Source: Toxotes chatareus
Taxonomy: Eukaryota > Chordata > Actinopteri > Toxotidae
DNA length: 64,000 nucleotides
Direction of reading: 5' to 3'
Assembly (NCBI GenBank): GCA_016801885.1
Contig: CM028891.1
Coordinates: 11,949,517 to 12,013,516, forward strand
The translations under genes and the position numbers were made by a program. Below are positions 41,605 through 52,460 of this stretch, one piece after another (the stretch's first letter is position 1; every line of letters starts with the position of its first letter). Under the pieces are notes generated by a model. The model saw nothing but the letters and a program-made list of their open reading frames with translations, was not told where the DNA came from and did not search any database.

Positions 41605-41689
41605 TCTCAGCGTGATGGTGTTTTCCACAATCAAGTTTTACGGTGTGCCAGCAGGGTACCATGTCCACAGGGGCTCACTGGAGAAAGAG
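41605..41689 (+). other. Exon-like segment with good splice signals, unassigned
   Basis: A pyrimidine-rich tract (CTATTTTTCCTTTTATCAG) ends at 41604 and a strong donor (AAAGAG|GTGAGT) begins at 41690, enclosing 85 nt. Two of three frames are open; one gives ...STIKFYGVPAGYHVHRGSLE and KE. I do not recognise either frame, and no neighbouring exon is apparent, so it may be an exon of a noncoding RNA, an isolated exon of an unknown gene, or chance. Confidence 0.3.
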
Positions 41690-42525
41690 GTGAGTACCAG
41701 GTGCTGAGAACCCTCTCACACTATTACCACCACACTGTCATGGCTCTCCGTCCCATTTTACCTTGCATACACCCTCCCCCAACCCCCAAGACAACAGGAT
41801 GGCACCACAACAGCTGCATGTTCTGCAGCTTTGTCCATTTACAGCATATTTCATAGTCTTCATAGATTTTTTTTTTTTTTCCCCCATAGTTTTGTGAAAT
41901 GGAGACTGCCATGTAGCACAAAACATGGAGGACTCATTTTGTGTAGGCAACTTGCACGCATGGAGGCACCAAACTAAAATGGAGAGGGTGATTTCATTTT
42001 TTTTTTTTTTTTGGAGGGGGGGGAGAAGGCGGTAGTGTAGGGTTGCAATGCACCAAACAGCATTCTCCTCAAACATGGACTTGGAGCACCCTCTACCCAT
42101 CACAAGTCAAAATGCAGGTCCATTCTGCCCCAGAGTCGTCCCATTACTACGTCTGTAATTGTCTGGGAGCCAGGCCTTGCTCCTGCTCCTCAGAATTTTA
42201 ACAGAAACCATGAGAGGGGAGGCTTCTTTAAAGGCTTCATCAACTGTGACCAACCACCGTCAGCAGTAACCCATGTTATACAGGCCGCAGTTATGACACC
42301 CTCAAAGGGCTGCCCCTGAGGAGGCAGGCGACAGGGAGGGGGGTACAAGTGGAACAGGGCCTCAGAAGTTTCCCACCTTCCCTTGAACCGCAGCCGCACA
42401 TACTCGGCAGGAGGTGGACAGGGGCAGCTTTGAAAAATAACACCTTTGTGATCCCCAGTGTTTGGGGATGGATCGTGGTCTGCAGATGGCTCCAGATACT
42501 CTCTCTATGGATGGATGTTAAAGAC

Positions 42526-42544
42526 AGAGAGAGAGAGAGAGAGA
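42526..42544. repeat. (GA)n microsatellite
   Basis: About nine GA units followed by degenerate GA-rich sequence. Confidence 0.85.
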
Positions 42545-45500
42545 CAGAGAAAGAGACCAGACTGAGGACTTTTTTCATCTATTTTCTACCGAGAAAAAAA
42601 AAAGTTTTGAGGTCTGAGGTCTATAATGTCCAAAAAGTTTCTAAACATTATCTCATCCAAGTATTTATTTAAATATCCTATTCTAACGATGTGTATTCAA
42701 GTTTGTGCATCCAGAGACTGTATGCTTTAAGAGAAGGTTGCAAAGAGAACAGTCCATGCACAGCAATGCTGTGGAAATATAATACAGAAGAACAGGCACA
42801 GTGAAATGCATACAAAGATGCAAAGGTGCTCAACAGTAAGCAGTTTTACAACAGTGCCTCCTCTAACACAGTCATGATGATGAATATGGGTTGCAATTAA
42901 GTTATACTAAAAGTTGCCATCATTCTGAAAGTTCACACGTGTCCTGCATGTGGCTAGCTAATGGGCGTGAGTGGAAAACCAAGAAGCAGACGTAGGAACG
43001 GGGAGCCAACAGAGTTTTGTACAGGGGGGAATAAATTATTGCGGGCCCAGCAATGGTGACAGCGTTTTTCCCTCAGTCTGGGGGAAGAAAACAGTACGCT
43101 GAACTTCTAACCCCGGATTCTGAAATCATTTTTAGCTGCAGTTGACAGTCGGTAACCGGCACTTGACAGCGAGCTCACGAAGGCTGGTGACACTTTCCTG
43201 CGGCTCAGCGGGGCCCTCGAACGATCCAACCCTCTGTAAAGGTGATCGGCTGTTTCACTGTTTTTCTTTCCTTCCTCTTGGCTCTCACTATGGAATAGAG
43301 CAGGTTTGATCCCTTTTCCACCTCATTTGCATCCTCCGCTCTTTTTCTCTTCTTGTTCGGCTGCTAGCATCACATAAAGATCAAATAATTCAAAGGCAAA
43401 TGTCCCAGTATGAAACATCCTCTTTTCAGTGACCATTCAAGGGCGCGTCATAAATATCAGAGACAAAAATGATGGATTTCATTCAAGTAAAATAACAAAC
43501 CTGATTTTAGTAGTATTACTTGTTTTCCTTTAAACTTTAAATTTCACATAGACTTCATCTTGGAAGAGTTTCTACCCACAAGTTTAAAGCGATGATTGTG
43601 TTACAGTATTCAAACAACAACTCAGCTTACAAAGTCAGCGTGAGTGCCAGTCTGGGAGCTCAGTGCATTAGACAGTGCCTCCTGAAGGCTTGTTTTGCCT
43701 CCAAACAGCTGTGGTGCCTCTTTTGTGTTATTTGGAGGGCCTGTTGCCCCTGCTCTATTCAGGGCTTTCACACCAGTCTCACTCACTTCTCACTCCCTGG
43801 GTTCCTCCTCACAGGTCATAAATTAAGCGGAGGGAGGGGAGGCTTGAGATCAGAGAAAAAAGATCAGTCAGGACCTTATTTCAGTTTGTTTTTAATCAAA
43901 AATTGAGTGATATAACAGCACAGGAAAAAAAAAAAGTTTAATAAGCTCAGTGAGCAACAGTAAGAAACAAACCTGCTGCTTGGAGGGGAATTCAAATCCA
44001 CAGACTTGTCAGTGGATTTGTGAGTTAAGCATTTTGGGGTTTATCCACTTGGGGCCACACTGCTGTTGACACTATATGTTATTTTAATGAGTGTTGCGGC
44101 GTAGTGGTTAATGTGGCCACAGCTCATGGCTCAGAGGTGCTGCAAGCCTGTGTGTGTGTGTGATCATGAGAGAGTTGGTGGGGAGTGGGGCAGAAGGGGG
44201 GGTCACAATATGGTTATGGTGACAAGCGCTGGGATAACTCATACCGCCTCTCCTGTCAAAACAAAGACTACTTGAAGTGAATGGGGCTGGCAGCGATGTA
44301 CTTTACTGTTACTGGAGAAGCTTTTGGTGCAGCGGACTTTTATTTTTCCTTCATGTGTTGAGTTGGATTTCATTCTCATTTTCACTATTCAAATGAAAAA
44401 AATATAAATAAATAAATAAAAAATGATGGACATGTTGTATTCAGTAAGGTCACTATACTCAACCCAGCAGTGCATACTGTGACAATGACTTAACGACATT
44501 AATAAGGGAAATATTGCACAGTTCAGTGGCTTGTATTGCCTGCTATTATGCCTTTGTGATACGGAAAGATCAAAATTATGAAATATCATGTGACACATTT
44601 GGGATCTATTCAGCAGTATCACAAAACTCCCATTGAAAAACAGTTAAATGGCTTCGCATGAGGCTGTGTACGGAACCATATGGACGCCTCCACATCTCCT
44701 CATTTCATACATGTTTCTTTTGACATCAATAATGCCTCGGTATCCAGTGGCGTTTGGAACGCATCCAAAACAATTATAAAGTTGCCGTGGAAACTGAGGT
44801 CCTGTGCCAGGGTGAGGCATACTGTCTCCGCTCAGATAACCGCATGGAAAGTCACAGCAAACAAAGCACTTGACAGGGGTGCAGAAATGGGAGAAATAAA
44901 AAAGAGGGAGGGAGGTGAGGGATGGGCAGAGGTGAAGAGACAGAGACGGAATAACAAACGCGGTGAATGTCGCAAATTTGGACGTCCAACAATGATGAAA
45001 ACATAAACAAAACATTTGCATTTTCTTTTTGGTACGTGTGGGTGTGAATTACAGATAAACATATTGTAGTGCAAAACCCTTGTGATGTGTATATTTATAA
45101 GACCTACTCTAAAAACATTGCTCGAAAAAAACATCAAATTAAGACTGAGAATTAGTATGTTGAAGCTCAGTTAAGGGTTAAGTTTAGGCGGGTAATACTA
45201 TGTGCATGTGTGGCTGCGTGTACATGAATGAGGATTATCACGGCCAACTCATACACAAGCCATCCGTGACACGTGCAATTGCGTGTGTGTGGAACATTGG
45301 GACCGGAGTAATGTATTGTAACCTTATGCTAACCTAATGAACAAGAGGATGAAAGCGGTGTAATGGAGGCATTTTTACATTCATCTTTAGGCTCCTCATT
45401 ATGCGCCCAATATGACAACCTCGTTAGGAGTGCACGAAAGATTACCCATGCGGGTAAAGAGCACCACCTTCACGCAAAAAAGAAAGAAAAAAAAAAAACA

Positions 45501-45561
45501 CAAACACAGAAAAATTGTAAAACAGGTAGGAATGTAGAGAGCAGAGACTGTACAATTGGTG

Positions 45562-45604
45562 CACACAAACACACACACAGACACACACACACACACACAC
45601 ACAC
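45562..45604. repeat. (CA)n microsatellite
   Basis: CA units with two small interruptions, about 43 bp in all. Confidence 0.9.
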
Positions 45605-48390
45605 ATTCAAACCCCTGGTGGGAGTAACTGGGCTCTTGGAGTCAGAAAGACAATCTGACTGGCTTTCAAAGACCCCTGACTGTCTGCTCTGTTTATTCAG
45701 ATGGGAGCGGAGAACGCCACCATTTCAAAGTCATTGCATTACTTTGTTTTGATCTCGCTGATGAAGAACATAAGTTTCAGTGCTCTCGTAGGGCAGTCCG
45801 GATAATAAAACGGGCCCTTGATGCTACCAGCAGCTCGATTTATTTCACATGTGAAAAAGTGTTTTTAAAGCTCAATTAAATACATGAGAAGAAATGTAAA
45901 AAAAAAAAAAAATATGTAGCTATTATAAAAAACAAAAACAAATACTGAGGCTTTACTTAAAGCATCTGTTTGTTTGTAAGGCAGAAAACACCCGGCTACA
46001 GTGTTTTCTCCGCTATTTCAGGTCACTATAAGCAATAGTTGTAACATGAATCAATTAAAACATGTTTTTAGTTGTCTGTGCCTGAAGTGTCAGCAGTTCT
46101 GCACGCGAGTCATCATTTGTTCTCATTAGTGTTTCTTAGAGAAATCAGTAGCGCTTGAGGAAATCAGGTAATTTGTATTCGCAAATAAGGATACCCGACC
46201 CAACAACGTCATGTCGTTTGTAACAGACTAGCGAGTGCATTTGTGTGTGTGTGTGCATATCTGTGTGAGTCCATTTGTGACTGTTTTGTTTTACAATGAA
46301 AAGGCAAATTCTGCATTAGTCTTAGTAATGGCCATGAGGCTGAGCATCATTAGCTCAACACTGCTCTCCAGTGGATGAAAAGTATAATAATCAGTACATA
46401 AAGTTCAAGTGCACATTAGCTGTGTAAAGGTTTTGGTTTTTTTCTTTTTCAGATTCAATTACAGTTCTGTCTTAAAACTTGAAACAGCATGATGTTAACT
46501 ACTGACCACTGCCAAAGTCTGAAACAACACAAACAACAAAAACTAGTTGCCATCATAATCCTAAAGCCTGATCCGGTCAGCGTGTTTTACTGCGCTCCTT
46601 ACTGTGTGCAGAAAAGTTAAAGGTCAACTGTTCTACAGGACGTTTAGCTCCAGTCATTCATGTCACAGCTACATGACATATGTTTTATCTGCCAACAGCT
46701 GTTTCTTAATGAACATGGATGTGATATTTTTCTTTCTCTGCTCTTTTGTCATTAACAAACTCATCAGATGATGTAACTGATGAATTAACAGGGTGATATT
46801 TTTTTTTTTTATAAAAAGGCAATCCAGTGATCAGCCACAAAAAATGTTAGTGATGATGACAAAACAATGAGTTTGAGAACTAAATCATAATAAACGAGAG
46901 TCCACAGCCGCTTGCCTTACAGTAAAATGAGTATAATGAAATTAAACCACTCTTCATTTCTTAAGTTAACACATTTTGTAGCTTCAACACCCTATATTTT
47001 TTCCAAAGGAAATAACACCTCTTCATACTAAATCATGTCCGGAGGAATCCAGTGGAGCTGTTTTTAAAAGTCCTGATGAGTAGGGCCTATCTGATCTATT
47101 CTAAAGCACATCCAGAGAACTTTTACTGTCATGTCTCTATTCCCATGCACGAAGCTCAGTCACGTGGAGCACAGCTCTGTGGTTACAGCTGTTAGGAATT
47201 ACTCTACCACAGCGATGTAGGGACAGCAAAACTACGGTGTAACTATGGTATACTCTCATAACATGCAATTTGCTGGGATACAGCAGATGTAACACAATCG
47301 CTGCTCGATACCTGATAGTATAAATACAACTTTAACAAAAGAGCAATGCTGTTTTTGGAGGAGGACCTTCAGTCAGTCTTTATGCATTGTATCCACACAT
47401 ATTTTGTTATTTAGAAATGTGTGTTTTTATGATTTTTACGTGTTGTTGTTAATGACATACATGTCCTAATAATCAGCACGGACTCATATTCTAACTATGG
47501 ATTGTCACTTAGGATGAAGAGGTTTGTCAGTATATCGTGAAGTGAAGTGTTAACTGGCTTTCGACCTACATTCAAGACACTACATTATACGTTTAAACAC
47601 ATTCATTAGTAGCTAATTACACTGCAGCTGACAGTTTCATACAGTGGTGAGCTCAGCAGTGGTTTTAGGCCGGGCGATGTTCACTCTCTTACATCATACT
47701 GGCTTCAAATACCATATGGCCATTATCCAACACATGCTCACATGCAAACTTGCAATGCCTTGATGTTAATATTGCTTTTTTTTAATGGGAGAAATTAAAG
47801 CAACTAACAATAGAATGCATTTTGTTGTAAAATCAAAATGCACATGTATTTAAAAACCTGACAAAACTGTCAAATGTCTCCATTCCATATGAACAGGAAC
47901 GAAATCCTCATTTCATCCGTCTCATTTACACTCTTGATGTTAAAGACAACAGCAAATTCTGTCACATTAATCACAGCTTTAAAAATATATATTCTTATAT
48001 TTTGCTGCAGACTGACTACAGACTACAGATGATGGCTTAATGAGTTTATTAATAGAGTTAAATGATAAGGGATAGAACATCTGCTATGGAAAATAAGGTT
48101 TACAGCAAAGTTTTTTGTATAAGATCCCACTGTGCTGTACATGTGCTGTGAAGTAATGACACACATTTTCACTCAGCTATGTTTGTCTGTATTAAGGGTG
48201 ACATCTAGGGGATGAAAAATAAAAATCTTCTACACTATTATCATTGTAAATATTCCTGAAACACACCCAGTAAAAAAATAAATGTATGCTACTAACAAAT
48301 GCTTATGAATGAGCAACAAAAATCCATGACTTCTGTGAAATGAACAAACCTGTGTGTGTGTGTGTCCTCCTCGTATGTGGCTGTTTAATT

Positions 48391-48398
48391 ATGCAAAT
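48391..48398 (+). promoter_or_regulatory. Perfect octamer (POU/Oct) motif
   Basis: ATGCAAAT, preceded directly by TTAATT, lies about 100 bp upstream of the paired CCAAT boxes. The octamer is the classical POU-factor site and often accompanies CCAAT boxes in promoters. Occupancy cannot be judged from sequence. Confidence 0.4.
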
Positions 48399-48484
48399 GA
48401 GCTCTTATTCATATTCAGATCTTTTCTGTTGAATCGTGTTCTAGTTTATTCTACTTGGTTCTGTCGTGCTGTGTTCTACATTCC

Positions 48485-48560
48485 CGTTTGGCCATTGGCG
48501 CATGAAGATGGGAAGTATGATGACACCGACCAATGAGATTAGAGGTTTATTCCATAGGCT
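48485..48560 (+). promoter_or_regulatory. plscr: Probable plscr promoter with paired CCAAT boxes
   Basis: An inverted CCAAT box (ATTGG, 48494-48498) and a direct one (CCAAT, 48530-48534) lie with centres about 36 bp apart, a pairing typical of NF-Y-driven TATA-less promoters. About 75 bp downstream a good splice donor (ATCG|GTGAGT, GT at 48609) could close a short 5' UTR exon. No experimental start site is available, so the promoter call is inference. Confidence 0.45.
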
Positions 48561-48608
48561 TGGTTCCGGAGTGGCCTGTTATTATTTTAAGTAGCAGGTG
48601 AAATATCG
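48540..48608 (+). other. plscr: Possible plscr 5' UTR exon
   Basis: This segment follows the CCAAT pair, contains no ATG, and ends at a strong donor (TCG|GTGAGTAT). The nearest suitable acceptor is TTTTTCAG ending at 49285, just before the first coding exon, giving a 677 bp leader intron. The 5' limit is a guess from CCAAT spacing. The structure is typical of scramblase genes, which often have noncoding first exons, but it is unproven here. Confidence 0.35.
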
Positions 48609-49256
48609 GTGAGTATTTCTGATTCCGATATAACAGTTACGTGTCTTATGGCTCATATTAAATGTAGCATGTATAATAAAACAGTTGAGTGTTGGCGGTA
48701 GCAAGTCGCTGTTAACAAGTCGCTGCCTGCTATGGATGAAAAAGTAGGCAGATACACCCTCGGGCGTGCGCTCTCTTTACCAGCTGGCGAAACATTCACA
48801 GGCAGCAGACATCACACGTTTAACATGATCCGCCACAGAGATCTGCAGTGATATGACCTGCATTATTATTACTATTGATTAATTTATTTATTTTTCGGAG
48901 ACAGGCGGTGAAGCTGGTGTAGGCTTTAGGCCTGTTGTTTATGAGTAAACACGCACAGAGTAAGAGGATTTCTTATGGTGGTGTCTTCCCGTCAGAAGCC
49001 CGTCACTTCCACGTACAGGAATATCTGTGTCGCCCACCATGTAGGTCTGCAGCCGCTGCCCCAGGCTGCGGAAACGCCACTTCGCCGTTTTACTCGCAAT
49101 AATAAAGGCAATCACAATATAGCAGAGAAGCTATTGGTGCCGCAGACCGTTAAGTTCACCAGACAATTTTACCCGGACAGATAGAAGCGTACAATAACCG
49201 CTGTCCATCTGCCGCCGTTAATCGCCATTTGTTTATGACTTTCACCTAAATAAACA

Positions 49257-49266
49257 CAAGATGGCG
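49257..49266 (+). promoter_or_regulatory. plscr: YY1-type element, possible downstream start site
   Basis: CAAGATGGCG matches the YY1 consensus (AAnATGGC) in the orientation seen just inside the first transcribed bases of many TATA-less genes. It lies 59 bp before the coding ATG in a segment richer in CpG than its surroundings (about 48,960-49,280). It may mark a second, proximal start site. Confidence 0.4.
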
Positions 49267-49320
49267 CTGTATCTCCGTTTTTCAGCATTTCATCCATCAA
49301 CAGGTCTCCTTCCAGCCTGA
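49261..49320 (+). other. Upstream ORF (19 codons) just before the plscr start
   Basis: The ATG inside the YY1-type motif has A at -3 and G at +4 and opens MALYLRFSAFHPSTGLLPA, ending TGA at 49318-49320, four bases before the plscr ATG. It would be translated only in transcripts starting upstream of 49261 and not splicing into the acceptor at 49285. The peptide resembles nothing I know; any role would be in translational control. Confidence 0.35.
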
Positions 49321-49324
49321 CAAA

Positions 49325-49393
49325 ATGAATATGTACGCTGTGCCAAGCCCGGGAATACCAGGCTGTCCACCAGGATTAGAATACCTGACTCAA
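49325..49393 (+). CDS. plscr: plscr coding exon 1 (residues 1-23)
   Basis: Encodes MNMYAVPSPGIPGCPPGLEY followed by LTQ, then the donor CAA|GTAAGT, phase 0. CPPGLEYL is the conserved start of the scramblase core. The ATG at 49325 has A at -3. The same frame upstream runs into TAA at 49247-49249 in genomic DNA, so a longer N-terminus would need an upstream spliced coding exon. A second in-frame ATG lies two codons on (49331). A likely acceptor (pyrimidine-rich tract, then TTTTTCAG ending at 49285) sits just upstream, so this exon may begin at 49286 with 39 nt of 5' UTR. Confidence 0.9.
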
Positions 49394-51838
49394 GTAAGTA
49401 TCTAAATTTTTTTTTTTTCTTACACGTTTAATTAAACGTAAGTGTCATATAGTCCGGCTTTTAATTTGTTAGTCAAGGCACAGAGGAAATGAGAAGATAC
49501 TATATCCCTGATTAATTCTGTGGCACAGCAGAACCTTTTCTCCATATATAATGTGTGTACCTTCCTTTTTCAGATGAGTTCATGCCATGCCTTACTGGGA
49601 CACCTGAATAGATTGGTTTCCCATTTACAAACAGTCCAGGGTGTGTGTTCAGGCAGGAGAGTAGCAAAATGATTCCCACAATGTTGTGACAGTTTATCTA
49701 TGGACGTTTTCAGTATTTAGAAATAAAACAACTGGATGAAAATCTGAATTTGAATGTATCCTCGCATTTCCAGAACTTTAGTTTCTTTACTAGACACCAC
49801 ACTGACAGTCAGCTAAAATGGCACATATTACAGTGAGAGATGGTCGCTATAGTCGTACTGATAATACAAAGATCAAGTGTATGTGGTCGTCTTGGTTTTC
49901 TAGGTGGATCAGCTACTCATCAAACAGAAAGTGGAGCTTGTTGAAGGTACAGTAAGTAAACATGCTAACAGAGAATACTCCTGCTGCCGTGTTTGTCCTG
50001 TGCAGTGACATCTTCATAATATACATATATGTCGTTCATCCTCCCACAGCCCTTGTCGGTTTCGAAAGCAACAACAAGTATGAGGTCCGGAACATCATGG
50101 GTCAGAATGTGTTCTACGCCGTCGAGGAGAACGACTGCCTGAGTCGACAGTGTTGTGGTCCCATGCGCTCCTTCACCATCCACGTCCTCGACAATTTCGG
50201 ACAAGAGGTCATCACTGTCACCAGACCACTTAAGTGCATGTCTTGCTTCTTCCCTTGCTGTTTGCAAGAGGTGAGCGGAGCCACTTTTAGACACGCCGGT
50301 TTTTGCGTCTATGAAATTACACTGGCTCTGGTTCTCTCTATATTGTTGTTACGCCTCACATCTTCTAGTTTTACATGTATAGTTGAAACCGCTTCTACTG
50401 AGGATATGGCTACAAATCACGCTCTGTTCTCTCACAATCCCTCACCCAGCTGGAGGTGCAGGCTCCCCCCGGTAACACAGTGGGGTACATTATACAACAG
50501 TGGCACCCGTTCTCCCCTAAATTCATCGTTGCGAACGAACACACGGAGCCTGTGCTGAAGATCCATGGGCCCTTCTGTGGATGGAGCTGCCTTCCAGATG
50601 TTGACTTTGAGGTGGGTTTATCTAAACACAGAAATCCATTAAATTTGTGAAAACAGAACACGACACGGTAACATTCTCACCCTCTGGGCAATTTTTTTTT
50701 TTTTTTTTTTTTGTAAGGGATCCTCCTCGTGCTCTGAAGCAGGAAATATGTTTCCAATCAGAGTGTGCTGTAAGCTTGGATGAAGCCATCACATAGGGCA
50801 TGCTCTTGTGTGGTACAGTGTGGCCATTGTTCCATGGCTCAGCTGGTTTTATTAGACTGAGCTGTGAAGGGGATTCGGGTCAGTGGTACAGACCTTTTAC
50901 CAGACCCAGAGGAGGGGCCACTGAAGCATGATATTACCATCCCAGTTCTTCTTTATCCGCTTTGAAGACATTACTGGGGATACAGAACTCGAGTTACTAT
51001 TACAGCGGTCAAAAAGCTGAAATTGGATGGGGATTATGAATTGTACCCATGATCTCCTTCCAACAAAACCAAACAAGTTTAGGGACTGATCTCTATCCTA
51101 ATGCAACACATGTCAGCAATTTGTCTCCTCTGTAACTCTCTCCTCAGATTTTGACAATGGATGAAGTCAGTAAGATCGGGAAAATCAGTAAGCAGTGGAC
51201 GGGACTTCTGCGAGAAGCGTTCACAGATTCAGACAACTTCGGTATCCAGTTCCCTATGGATCTGGATGTGAGAATGAAGGCTGTAATGATCGGCGCATGT
51301 TTCCTCATTGTAAGTGCAATAATAAGCATTTTAATATAACCTCATCAACTTGTCAAAAAAGTATTATTATTACCTGTAAAGTTGCATTCCTGTATATCTG
51401 GGGTTTTTTTTTTAGGAGTCTCACATAGCAATTAACTGTTGCCAGAACTGTGGTTATTACAGATGCAGTAACCTCATATGACCCAGCTTTTATGGGGAAT
51501 GTTTTTTCCCTTCGCCAATAGTCGGAAATTTCACATACCCAGCACTTAATGCACCACTTAGCTTATGTTTCGTGGGAAATGTGACCTGAAACCACCCCAA
51601 TCACCACAAATGCAAAACAGCTTGACAGAGCTACTTTCTGTTGTAGCACAGTCACACAAGCTAAAAATGCTACACTCTAAACATGTTTTTACAGTTAATT
51701 TAGCAGTGACATATCAGTGAATAAATTCTACACCTTGGCTTATATATTTCAATTAGGCATTAATGTCAATTTAATGTGTTTGCTTTTCTGGTTTTTTTTT
51801 TGTTACAGGATTTCATGTTCTTTGAGACGACCAACTAG
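49325..51838 (+). CDS. plscr: Phospholipid scramblase (PLSCR1/2-like), six coding exons, complete
   Basis: Coding exons are 49325-49393, 49904-49946, 50050-50270, 50450-50611, 51148-51309 and 51809-51838; the 687 nt join encodes 228 residues. All introns are GT-AG and every junction stays in frame. Scramblases are membrane-anchored beta-barrel proteins that move phospholipids between leaflets in response to calcium, and some also act in the nucleus. Visible family marks are PPGLEYLTQ near the N-terminus, NNKYEV (45-50), GQEVITV (88-94), the cysteine cluster C103-FFP-C107-C108, the non-classical import motif GKISKQWTGL (176-185), the 12-residue calcium-loop segment D192-D203, and the C-terminal hydrophobic helix at about 209-224 ending DFMFFE. 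The protein is shorter than human PLSCR1 (318 aa) because only about 15 residues precede PPGLEYL, so the proline-rich domain is missing. Family is near certain. Which paralogue (1, 2 or a fish co-orthologue of 1/2/4) is not settled; PLSCR5 fits less well. Confidence 0.96.
49904..49946 (+). CDS. plscr: plscr coding exon 2 (residues 24-37 plus split codon)
   Basis: A 43 nt exon after a TTTTCTAG acceptor encodes VDQLLIKQKVELVE and ends one base into the next codon (GAAG|GTACAG). It joins exon 3 to give E-A-L-V-G-F-E, matching the family pattern (ELLEVLTGFE in human PLSCR1). A second donor of consensus form, GTAAGT, begins five bases downstream and would shift the frame (see findings). Confidence 0.92.
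50050..50270 (+). CDS. plscr: plscr coding exon 3 (residues 38-111)
   Basis: Runs from the acceptor CCCACAG to the donor CAAGAG|GTGAGC. It carries the NNKYEV and GQ-V-YAVEE strands, a DC...CCGP segment, the GQEVITV strand and the cysteine-rich loop at residues 100-108. In human PLSCR1 the equivalent loop reads CCCPCC and is palmitoylated; here it is C-F-F-P-C-C, so two of the five cysteines are phenylalanine. The reading frame stays open into the intron, but family alignment puts the junction at LQE|LEVQAPP. Confidence 0.95.
50450..50611 (+). CDS. plscr: plscr coding exon 4 (residues 112-165)
   Basis: A 162 nt phase 0-0 exon opens LEVQAPPG and closes DVDFE|GTGGGT, with the family pattern VGYIIQQWHPF and FxVxNE...VLKIHGP between. 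It forms the middle strands of the scramblase barrel. The acceptor is CTCACCCAG after a 179 bp intron. Confidence 0.95.
50692..50712. repeat. 21-base poly-T tract in plscr intron 4
   Basis: Uninterrupted T run about 80 bp inside the fourth coding-region intron, far from the acceptor at 51147. Confidence 0.9.
51148..51309 (+). CDS. plscr: plscr coding exon 5 (residues 166-219)
   Basis: A 162 nt exon between TCTCCTCAG and the donor ATT|GTAAGT. It encodes the import-type motif GKISKQWTGL, then REAFTDSDNFGIQFPMD, whose D192-D203 part matches the calcium-binding segment of PLSCR1, and the first part of the membrane helix (KAVMIGACFLI). This is the most conserved part of the family and leaves no doubt about the identification. 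Confidence 0.97.
51809..51838 (+). CDS. plscr: plscr coding exon 6 (residues 220-228 and stop)
   Basis: A short terminal coding segment after a T-rich tract and TTACAG: DFMFFETTN then TAG (51836-51838). The family normally reads FLIDFMFFE followed by a short variable extracellular tail; here only three residues (TTN) follow FFE. The same exon continues into the 3' UTR. Confidence 0.95.
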   Translation, partial: DFMFFETTN

Positions 51839-52436
51839 AAACCAAACAGGATTTTCATAAAAGCGTAAAACATTCCTGGAAGAACAAGGCCAGAAAGCCA
51901 TGATGATCAGTCCCAAAAGCCCTAACATGGAACAACCTTCAAACAGATAGTTCAAAGAAAGTACCAAAAGGTACCTAAATGTTATAATTTTGCATGAACA
52001 ATAACATAGAAGGTTTCTTTTAGTCTTAGCTGCTCAGGTTGGTTGTTGAAACATGTTGCTGGACTGTGAGTGAAGTGTCTTTTGTTACTGCTAAAAAAAA
52101 CAAAACAAAAAAAAAAACACTTGAACAGAAGGAGGATACAAGTAAATGAAAAGGAAACAGTGTTATATGCAAGTGCTGATACACAGTTTGTGAAAGAAGG
52201 ACTGGTGTCATTATAGTTTGTATGCAAAGGGGGTCGGCCTTGTGTAGTGTGGTCATAATAATAGTCAAGATGTTAATTTATAGAGAACAATATGTTTGTA
52301 GCTATATTGTGTGAGACCTGAGGGACTCATGTAATGTAGTAGCTTGTAGTTCAGATATCCAATGCCCTTATTTACTGATTTATATTTTGTCTGTTCAACA
52401 ATTTGTCAACATGCAATGTGTGTGTGCGCACCGCTT

Positions 52437-52460
52437 TGTGTGTGTGTGTGTGTGTGTGTG
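52437..52460. repeat. (TG)n microsatellite in the plscr 3' UTR
   Basis: About 12 TG units within the presumed 3' UTR; would be transcribed as a (UG)n tract. Confidence 0.9.

Larger units (their letters stand above)
41690..48359. other. Gene desert, last part before plscr: no recognised exon
   Basis: Contains a (GA)n repeat (42526-42544), a (CA)n repeat (45562-45604), T runs near 41869-41880 and 41997-42012, an AAAT-type repeat at 44398-44421, a CpG-retaining patch at about 43149-43250, and a 14 bp palindrome TTTCACATGTGAAA at 45843-45856. No coding exon recognised. Confidence 0.6.

Noticed and set aside
49965..50294. 109-residue minus-strand frame opposite plscr exon 3
   Set aside because: Shadow of the scramblase exon on the other strand.
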